Of a DNA stretch of 64,000 nucleotides, positions 58,262 through 64,000 are shown piece by piece. Within the stretch, counting starts at the first letter, position 1; every line of letters begins with the position of its first letter. The translations under genes were made by a program, and so were the position numbers. Source of the stretch: Syntrophales bacterium. GTDB lineage: Bacteria; Desulfobacterota; Syntrophia; Syntrophales; PHBD01. A model generated the notes under the pieces. That model did no database searches and was not told the DNA's origin. It saw only the letters and a program-made list of their open reading frames with translations. The stretch is taken from the NCBI GenBank assembly GCA_035363115.1, contig DAOSEM010000011.1, forward strand, positions 1 through 64,000. Reading direction: 5' to 3'.

Positions 58262-59020
58262 CTACCTCCCCAGAAATCCTTCCTTTTCGAGTACGGCGCG
58301 CAGGTCCGCGCAGGTCTTCACCGGTTCGTGCCTGCGAGAGGTCTCCGGTGCCAGGTTGCTCACCGTTTCGATCCGCTGCCTGCCCGTATCCACGGCCAGA
58401 TCGGACGCTTCCAAGACTTTCACGGGCTTTCTCCCGGCCTTCAGGATCTGGGTGACGGACGGGATCCGCGGCTCATTGATGTCCCCCATGATGCCGATGA
58501 CGACGGGCAGTGCCGCTTCGACGGTCTCCTCGCAGTCCTCCAGCACCCGGTTGACCCGCGCCGTCCGGCCGTCCGTCTCCACACGGCCCGCATAGCCGAC
58601 CTGTGGCAGATCGAGGATCTCGGCCACCCTCGGCCCTGTCTGTCCCGAATAGTTGTCGCCGCTGCCTTCGCCGAAGAGGAGCATGTCCACTGCACCGATT
58701 CTCCTGACCGCTTCGGCCAGGAGGGCGGCGCTGACGGAGCTTTCCCATGCACCGGCACCATCGTCCACAATGATGAAGGCCTCGTCGGCCCCGGCGGCCA
58801 GCGCTTCCTTGACGGTTTCCCCGGCATCCGGGGTCCCCGCCGACACGACGATGACGCGGCTGTCATTCCCCAGGGCTTCCCGGATCCTCAGTCCCTCTTC
58901 GAGGGCGTTCCGGTCGATTTTCCCGAGCGTCATGGGAACATCCTCCATTACCGGCCGGCGATTCCGGATCCGGATCTGCTGCAGGTCGGGAATCTGCTTC
59001 ATGGCAACAACAATCTTCAC
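58262..59020 (-). CDS. etfB: Electron transfer flavoprotein beta subunit
   Basis: A 252-aa EtfB/FixA starting VKIVVAMKQIPDLQ, with LEEGLRIRE and the loop GDNYSGQTGPRVAEILDLPQVGYAG near the nucleotide site. That loop differs from the usual non-bifurcating DDDANQTG type and partly resembles bifurcating FixA (TGP), but I cannot decide from reading whether a second FAD is bound. The start is GTG 59020 with AGGAGG seven nt upstream; TTG 59026 is too close. It pairs with EtfA and acts with FixC/FixX. Confidence 0.92.
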   Translation of the reverse strand: MKIVVAMKQIPDLQQIRIRNRRPVMEDVPMTLGKIDRNALEEGLRIREALGNDSRVIVVSAGTPDAGETVKEALAAGADEAFIIVDDGAGAWESSVSAALLAEAVRRIGAVDMLLFGEGSGDNYSGQTGPRVAEILDLPQVGYAGRVETDGRTARVNRVLEDCEETVEAALPVVIGIMGDINEPRIPSVTQILKAGRKPVKVLEASDLAVDTGRQRIETVSNLAPETSRRHEPVKTCADLRAVLEKEGFLGR

Positions 59021-59122
59021 GATCAAACCTCCTCTTATGGATCACGACCGGACGCAGGAAATTGGCTCTCCGCCCCGCCCGGTGCTTTTCCTGCGAACGC
59101 GCCGACGCGTCGAACCTGGCTT

Positions 59123-59398
59123 TCAGCCGAACCGGAACTGAACGCCCGCACCGCCGTTCGGATACCGCCAGTCCAGCACATCCCCGCCGCACACCCTCAG
59201 GCACGTCCCGCACTCCAGGCAACCATCCTCGCTCATGGTGACCGCCCCCGAGGCATCCTCGCGGTACAGGCCGGCGGGGCAGATCCGGACCATTTTCCTC
59301 AGGCGGGGGTCCCGCTCCTTTCCCTTCCGAATGGCAATGGGGAACTCTTTGTCTTCCTTGAAAACATCCAATGCCAGCTTGGCCTTCAGGTCGCTCAT
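59123..59398 (-). CDS. fixX: FixX-type ferredoxin
   Basis: A 91-aa ferredoxin-like protein with RICPAGLY and DGCLECGTCLRVC, the four cysteines of the [4Fe-4S] cluster in FixX and in the C-terminus of ETF-quinone oxidoreductase. It passes electrons between FixC flavin and the quinone or low-potential branch. Its start overlaps the fixC stop by 4 nt (ATGA), and etfB follows after about 100 bp. Confidence 0.92.
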   Translation of the reverse strand: MSDLKAKLALDVFKEDKEFPIAIRKGKERDPRLRKMVRICPAGLYREDASGAVTMSEDGCLECGTCLRVCGGDVLDWRYPNGGAGVQFRFG

Positions 59399-60696
59399 AG
59401 CTTCATCATCCTCCGGCACAGGGAGGCCGCCTCCCACAATTCGTGCACCCCGAAATGATTCCTGACAGTGGCGAATATGCGGGCTTTCGGCCCCGCCGGT
59501 ATTTCATAAAGGTCCTTCACGAGCCCGAGAATCCGGCCGGGATACCGACCGTACAGCGGCGGGTATTCGAGAACGTTGAGGGAATCCCGGAAGCTCTTGA
59601 AATCTTTCAGGACAAAACTGTCGTTCAGCATCTTCTCATAGACCGACAGGGTTGAGGCGGCGAAGTCATTCTTTTTTCGGGCCTCGATCACGGCCCGGGC
59701 GGCGTAATATCCCGATGCCATGGCGTATTCCATCCCCCGGACGGTGATCCCGATATTGACGGCAAAGCCCGCGGCGTCCCCCGCAACGAGAATGCCGTCC
59801 CCAAAGAGCCGGCCCATGGCCTTCAGACCCCCTTCCGGGATCATGTGTGCGGAGTACTCGACGGTCTCTCCCCCCTGGATCAGCCGGGAGACCTCGGGCC
59901 GCTGCCGGAAGCCCTCCAGGAGCCCGGGCACAGAAACCTCCGCCCCGTCCCTCGAGAGCGCCCCGATTCCCAGGACAACGCCCAGGCTGATGCTGCTCCT
60001 GTTCGTATAGAGGAATCCGCCCCCGAATGTTCCCGCCGTGACGTCGCCGAGAAACAGGCGGGCGGCGCCTTCATCCCCGGTCAGGTTGAAGCGCTCCCCG
60101 ATCACGGCGGGGTCCATCTCGATCACTTCCTTCACTCCGACGCCGAAGTGGCCGGCCTCGGGCGTTTTGTTCAGCCCGGCCTTTCCGGCGGTGAAGGAGA
60201 GGACACCGTCACAGGCGATCACGACGTCGGCCAGGAGCCGGTCCCCCGCCGCCACGACACCGACAACCCGACCGTTCTCGCGGATGACATCGTCCACGCG
60301 GGCCTTGCAGATGATCGTGGCGCCCTTGCGCTCGGCCTGCCTGGCAAACCACTTGTCGAACCGGCCGCGCAGGACGCTGTAACTACGGCGGGGCTCCTGC
60401 GACAGCTCCTGCCCGTCGTACCGGACGGTCAGGGAGCGGTCGGGGCCCATCAGGCAGATCTCCTCGTGGGCAATGAAGCGCTCGAGGGGGGCCTTGCTCC
60501 ACAGGTCCGGAAACAGGTCCCGGATGGGGCTTACGTACAGGCGGCCTCCCGTGACGTTCTTGGCTCCCGGGTAATCGCCCCGCTCGAGCACCAGTACTTC
60601 CAGGCCTTCCGTCGCGAGGGTCCAGGCGGCGGAAAGCCCCGCCAGCCCCGCCCCGACGACGATGGCGTCAAACCGGATATTGTCTTGCTGCTCCAT
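59395..60696 (-). CDS. fixC: FixC, ETF:quinone oxidoreductase-type flavoprotein
   Basis: A 433-aa FAD protein: VVGAGLAGLSAAWTLA at the start, GAKNVTGGRLY, and the second FAD segment GILVAGDAAGFAVNIGITVRG. It belongs to the FixC/ETF-QO group, membrane-associated proteins that take electrons from EtfAB and reduce quinone. A strong terminator-like hairpin ends 18 bp before its ATG, so expression may depend on read-through from the acyl-CoA dehydrogenase operon. The end is coupled to fixX. Confidence 0.92.
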   Translation of the reverse strand: MEQQDNIRFDAIVVGAGLAGLSAAWTLATEGLEVLVLERGDYPGAKNVTGGRLYVSPIRDLFPDLWSKAPLERFIAHEEICLMGPDRSLTVRYDGQELSQEPRRSYSVLRGRFDKWFARQAERKGATIICKARVDDVIRENGRVVGVVAAGDRLLADVVIACDGVLSFTAGKAGLNKTPEAGHFGVGVKEVIEMDPAVIGERFNLTGDEGAARLFLGDVTAGTFGGGFLYTNRSSISLGVVLGIGALSRDGAEVSVPGLLEGFRQRPEVSRLIQGGETVEYSAHMIPEGGLKAMGRLFGDGILVAGDAAGFAVNIGITVRGMEYAMASGYYAARAVIEARKKNDFAASTLSVYEKMLNDSFVLKDFKSFRDSLNVLEYPPLYGRYPGRILGLVKDLYEIPAGPKARIFATVRNHFGVHELWEAASLCRRMMKL

Positions 60697-60714
60697 GGAC
60701 CTTCGTTCCCATGT

Positions 60715-60745
60715 AAAAAGTGCCGGCGGAAGAGGTTCCGCCGGC
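60715..60745 (-). terminator. Rho-independent terminator or attenuator upstream of fixC
   Basis: On the minus strand: GCCGGCGGAA, loop CCTC, TTCCGCCGGC (perfect 10-bp stem, 60745-60722), then AC and TTTTT (60719-60715). It lies between the acyl-CoA dehydrogenase stop and the fixC start and leaves only 18 bp to the fixC ATG, too little for a promoter downstream. Confidence 0.85.
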
Positions 60746-60807
60746 TTGGCCCATTCATCCCCCCGCTCAAGGGATCGACCGCATGATTCCGATGGCAGGG
60801 GACAAGG

Positions 60808-61950
60808 TTAACTGTTCAGGATCACCCCGGCACCCAGCACTTTCAGGAGTGGTGCCGTTCCCTCGACCTGCGGACCGATGATCACGTCTCCCCAGGTGTG
60901 GGAAATCGGGTAATCGGCCATCAGGCCATAGGAGCCGTGGATGCCCATGGAGATCCGGGCGATGTCGATGGCCGTCTCGGCAACGAACACCTTCGACAGG
61001 GCCGCCTCCTTCACGAGCTGCATCGGATCCCGGTAATGATCCGCCGCCCACCCGAGGTGATAGGCGTGCCATTTGGCAGCGTCGTATTTCATCGTCATGT
61101 CGGACACCGAGATCTTGATATGCTCGAATTTCCGCCCGATGGGCTCTCCGCGGTGCATCTTCTCCGAGGCGTAGCGGATGCCGTCCTCCAGCGCAGCCAG
61201 CGCCCGCCCCAGGAAGAGGCCGGCCAGGCCGATCTTTCCATAAACCATGGCCGTCTTGAGCGTCATGAGGCCGTCGCCGTTTCGCCCCACCACGTTCTGC
61301 GGAGAGACCCTGACGTCCTTGAAATAGACGTCGTACAGGCCGCCGCCATGGGCGCCGATCTTTTCCCAGGGCTTGGAAAGCGAATACCCGTCGCAGAACT
61401 TCTCGATCAGGAACGCCGTCGCCTTGCCCGTCTCGCTCTCTTTGGCGACGACGACCATGGGCCCCTCATAGCCCGCGTTGCTGATGAACCGCTTCGTGCC
61501 GTTCAAGATGTAATCGTCTCCGTCCCTCGTCACGGTGGTCGTGAGCTGCTTGGGATCGGAGCCCGTGCCGGGTTCCGTGAAGGCGAACGACATGATCTTC
61601 TTGCCGGCCACACTCAGGGGAAGACAGGCCTGCTTTTGTTCCTCCGTGCCGAACACATTGATCACGGCCTGTCCCACCGTATTGACCGAGATGATCATCC
61701 CCACGCCGGCCGATGCCCTGGAAAGCTGCTCCAGGGCGAGGATATAGCTCAGGTAACCGGCCTCTCCGCCGCCGTATTTTTCCGGCAAGGGAATGCCGAA
61801 CATGCCCAGTTCGGCCAGGCCCGAGAGGATCTCTTCGGGCATCGCGTTGTTTCGCTGGATGTCCTGGGCGACCGGCAGGATTTTCTTGTCCGCGAATTCT
61901 CTGGCCGCTTTCCGGATGAGTTGCTCTTCCTTACTGAAACTGAAATCCAT
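60808..61950 (-). CDS. Acyl-CoA dehydrogenase
   Basis: A 380-aa acyl-CoA dehydrogenase with SFAFTEPGTGSDPKQL (FAD/substrate contact), RFISNAGYEG and the C-terminal GIHGSYGLMADYPI helix. In the last segment the usual TSEIQ motif reads GPQVEGTAPLLKVLGAG, so the common C-terminal Glu base is not obvious; the base may lie elsewhere, as in isovaleryl- or glutaryl-CoA dehydrogenases. AAAGGACA precedes the ATG. Between the CoA-transferase gene and fixC, it probably hands electrons to the EtfAB/FixCX encoded downstream. Substrate unknown. Confidence 0.88.
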   Translation of the reverse strand: MDFSFSKEEQLIRKAAREFADKKILPVAQDIQRNNAMPEEILSGLAELGMFGIPLPEKYGGGEAGYLSYILALEQLSRASAGVGMIISVNTVGQAVINVFGTEEQKQACLPLSVAGKKIMSFAFTEPGTGSDPKQLTTTVTRDGDDYILNGTKRFISNAGYEGPMVVVAKESETGKATAFLIEKFCDGYSLSKPWEKIGAHGGGLYDVYFKDVRVSPQNVVGRNGDGLMTLKTAMVYGKIGLAGLFLGRALAALEDGIRYASEKMHRGEPIGRKFEHIKISVSDMTMKYDAAKWHAYHLGWAADHYRDPMQLVKEAALSKVFVAETAIDIARISMGIHGSYGLMADYPISHTWGDVIIGPQVEGTAPLLKVLGAGVILNS

Positions 61951-62001
61951 TGTCCTTTGACTCCTTCTCTCGTTGGGTGACGTTTGCGCGGACCCGATCC
62001 T

Positions 62002-63309
62002 TCAGCGAATCCAGCTGTTTTTCTTCGCTTCGGATCGCAGTTCGTCCCGAAAATCGGGATCGGCGATCCGGATCATGGCCTCGACCCGCTCCGGAACGGT
62101 TTTCCCTTTCATGTTGGCGACTCCGTATTCCGTTACGACGTACTGGGTGTTCCATCGGCTCATGCCGACCGTCCCCGTCACCTTGGGCAGGATGTTGGAA
62201 TGCTTCTTCCCTTCCTTGTCGATGCGCGAGGCGGCCAGGGTCAGGAACGCCTTCCCGCCGTTTGACCAGTACGCGGCCAGGGTGAAATCCTGCTGGCCGC
62301 CCAGGCCGGAATAGGTCCTGCCGTTCATCTCCTCCGAGACGCACTGGCCGGTCAGATCGGCCTCCACGATCCCGTTGATGGCGATCAGGTTGTCGTTCTT
62401 GCAGGCTGTGCGCGGGTCATTGACAAAATCCGCCCCCCACATCTCGATCCCGGGATTCATCGTCACCCAGTCATAAAGCTCCTTGCTTCCGAACACGAAG
62501 GTGCCGACGCCCCGGTGGGGCATGAAGTTCTTCCTGCTGTTGTTCAGCGCCCCGACCTTGTACAAATGGAGGAAGGCGTCGCAGATCATCTCCGAGTGGA
62601 TGCCCAGGTCCTTCTTGCCCTCCAGGAGTGTACCGATGGCGTTCGGCGTTCCGCCGATCCCGAGCTGCAGGCAGGCCCCGTCGGGGATCATCGTCACAAT
62701 GTTTTCGGCGATTTTCATGTCCGACTCGCTGGGCGGGGCGGGGGGAACGGCAATGATCTGCCAGTCGTGCTCCACGATGGCATCCACTTCCGTGATGTGC
62801 ACCCGGTTGTGCCCGAAGGTGGGGGGAAAGTGCCGGTTCACCTCGAAGATCACGCGGTGCGGCCTGCTGCTCTTGATAACCGGAAACGTATAGTCCGGCT
62901 CGATCCCCAGGCTGAAGAAGCCGAATTCGTCCATCGGCGAGACCGTCTGAAAAACCGTGTCATACTCATCCGCAAGCACAACGGGGCCGTCCGACAGCAT
63001 GGTCGGCATGTACTCGACAAGCCCCGTCGGGATCAGCTTGCGGACGTTGATCGTGGCATAAGCGTCACGATAGTGGCACAGGCCCGACACGGCCGGATCG
63101 GCCATGAGATTGCCCATGACCGCCAGCGTGTTGAAATAACAAAGGTCCTTGTGGTTCCCCTGCTTGACCAACTGGGCCAGCCCGCTCAGAAGTCCCTGCG
63201 GCTGGCCGTTTCCGATGCCCGACATGATCTTTGCGCCATTGGGGATGGTCGCCATGACCTCCGGGATGGTCTTCAGCTTTTCCTTGTACAGATCCTGCCA
63301 TCGATTCAT
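62002..63309 (-). CDS. Acetyl-CoA hydrolase/transferase family CoA-transferase
   Basis: A 435-aa single-chain CoA-transferase: LQLGIGGTPNAIG, LGIHSEM with the expected catalytic Glu, LNNSRKNFMPHRGVGTFVFGS, and SGLGGQQDFTLAA at the C-terminus. It is of the 4-hydroxybutyrate/butyryl:acetate CoA-transferase type. AAGGAG precedes the ATG. It lies between two acyl-CoA dehydrogenase genes, so it likely activates the acid that these enzymes oxidise, with acetyl-CoA as donor. It is the third single-chain CoA-transferase of the window. Confidence 0.9.
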   Translation of the reverse strand: MNRWQDLYKEKLKTIPEVMATIPNGAKIMSGIGNGQPQGLLSGLAQLVKQGNHKDLCYFNTLAVMGNLMADPAVSGLCHYRDAYATINVRKLIPTGLVEYMPTMLSDGPVVLADEYDTVFQTVSPMDEFGFFSLGIEPDYTFPVIKSSRPHRVIFEVNRHFPPTFGHNRVHITEVDAIVEHDWQIIAVPPAPPSESDMKIAENIVTMIPDGACLQLGIGGTPNAIGTLLEGKKDLGIHSEMICDAFLHLYKVGALNNSRKNFMPHRGVGTFVFGSKELYDWVTMNPGIEMWGADFVNDPRTACKNDNLIAINGIVEADLTGQCVSEEMNGRTYSGLGGQQDFTLAAYWSNGGKAFLTLAASRIDKEGKKHSNILPKVTGTVGMSRWNTQYVVTEYGVANMKGKTVPERVEAMIRIADPDFRDELRSEAKKNSWIR

Positions 63310-63338
63310 TTGTCACACTCCTTCTCAGCGGTGATCCG

Positions 63339-64000
63339 TCAAATCGTCAACGAACGGGTGCCCGTCACGAGCCTCGCGATCAGTTCCAGGAGCATCTGTT
63401 CGGAGCCCGCACCGATCTGTGCCAGTTTGGCGTCCCGCAGGGACCGTTCGATCTTCATCTCTTTCATCAGGCCCATGCCGCCGAAGATCTGCATCGCCTC
63501 CAGCGCGCTGCGGCAGCTGCTCTGTCCCGCAAACACCTTGAACTCCGTGGCCTCCAGGGGCGCCGGCTTTCCAGCGGACTTTCTGGATGCGGCGGCGTAC
63601 ATCATCAGCTTGCAGATGTCGTAATCCATTTTCAGATGGGCGATTTTTTCCCGGATCTGGGCATATTGAACGATCGGGTGGCCGAACTGCACCCTCTGCT
63701 TGGCGTAGGCAATGGCCAGATCGAGGTTGTATCCCAGGTTCCCCGTCCAAATGGACGTCAGGCAGGTCCTCTCGAATTCGAGATTCTGTACGCCGACCTT
63801 GATGAACCCGTCCCCTTCCTCCAGCAGGCGGTTCTTCACCGGAATCTTCACGTTGTCGAAATGAACCTCGCTCTGCTCGCTGCCGCGCGGTCCGATTTTC
63901 TCGAAGGGCTCGCTGACGCTGATTCCGGGGGCGTGCATGTCGACAATGAAGGCGGTGATGCCCTTGGCACCCTTGCTCTTGTCCGTGGTCGCCATGATCA
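63339..64000 (-). CDS. Acyl-CoA dehydrogenase, C-terminal part (partial)
   Basis: About 220 codons of an acyl-CoA dehydrogenase; the 5' part lies beyond the right edge (the ATG at 63995 is internal to the domain). It covers the middle beta domain (GPRGSEQSEVHFDNVKIP) and the C-terminal helical domain (AMQIFGGMGLMKEM). The Glu in GAGSEQMLLEL, at the usual position, is the likely catalytic base, in contrast to the second dehydrogenase at 60808-61950. It heads the CoA-transferase / dehydrogenase / fix gene block. Confidence 0.9.
   Translation of the reverse strand, partial: IMATTDKSKGAKGITAFIVDMHAPGISVSEPFEKIGPRGSEQSEVHFDNVKIPVKNRLLEEGDGFIKVGVQNLEFERTCLTSIWTGNLGYNLDLAIAYAKQRVQFGHPIVQYAQIREKIAHLKMDYDICKLMMYAAASRKSAGKPAPLEATEFKVFAGQSSCRSALEAMQIFGGMGLMKEMKIERSLRDAKLAQIGAGSEQMLLELIARLVTGTRSLTI

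Overview
The window is GC-rich bacterial DNA, almost fully coding and mostly on the minus strand. A complete dissimilatory sulfite reductase locus (dsrABD, dsrN, dsrC, dsrMKJOP), many acyl-CoA dehydrogenases, thiolases and CoA-transferases, a FixABCX set and several sigma-54 activators together suggest an anaerobic Desulfobacterota relative (sulfite-reducing or syntrophic fatty/aromatic-acid degrader). The taxon is an inference from gene content. I saw no tRNA, rRNA, CRISPR array or transposase.

Region 1 (1-13.6 kb): a minus-strand beta-oxidation-like operon. In transcription order it holds a thiolase, a DUF35 protein, two thiolase-fold proteins without the catalytic Cys and His, a second DUF35 protein, an acyl-CoA dehydrogenase, a 36-aa small protein, an FAD oxidoreductase, a CoA-transferase, an enoyl-CoA hydratase and a 3-hydroxyacyl-CoA dehydrogenase cut by the window edge. 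A sigma-54-type promoter and an upstream dyad lie between it and a divergent TPR-GAF-sigma-54 activator.

Region 2 (13.6-19.2 kb): two hybrid histidine kinases with different sensor halves but nearly identical transmitter-receiver halves, encoded by a direct repeat of about 1.13 kb.

Region 3 (19.5-36.5 kb): sulfur respiration. A TetR gene overlaps dsrA and is followed by dsrB, dsrD, dsrN and dsrC. After a repeat-rich gap come an extra M/K-like pair, dsrMKJOP, ackA (overlapping the dsrP stop) and xsc, with osmC behind. Read as a pathway, Xsc splits sulfoacetaldehyde into acetyl phosphate and sulfite, AckA makes ATP from acetyl phosphate, and DsrAB/DsrC/DsrMKJOP respire the sulfite. This looks like a self-contained organosulfonate-respiration unit.

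Region 4 (36.6-44.3 kb): an SDR, TPP enzyme, MFS transporter and zinc alcohol dehydrogenase operon (minus), and a divergent single-gene CoA-transferase (plus) with a clear terminator.

Region 5 (44.4-52.6 kb): a minus-strand operon with two two-subunit CoA-transferase-like enzymes, an amidohydrolase, a DUF169-dephospho-CoA kinase fusion, two DUF2889-like proteins and a PHP-domain protein. The A subunit of the second pair carries one in-frame TGA followed by a perfect hairpin with bacterial SECIS-like geometry. It is either a new selenoprotein candidate or a nonsense mutation. A strong sigma-54 promoter precedes the operon.

Region 6 (52.7-64 kb): acyl-CoA dehydrogenase, CoA-transferase, acyl-CoA dehydrogenase, then fixC, fixX, etfB, etfA, a PAS histidine kinase, an NtrC-type regulator and a PAS sigma-54 activator. 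This is an acyl-CoA oxidation and electron-transfer module with its own regulators.
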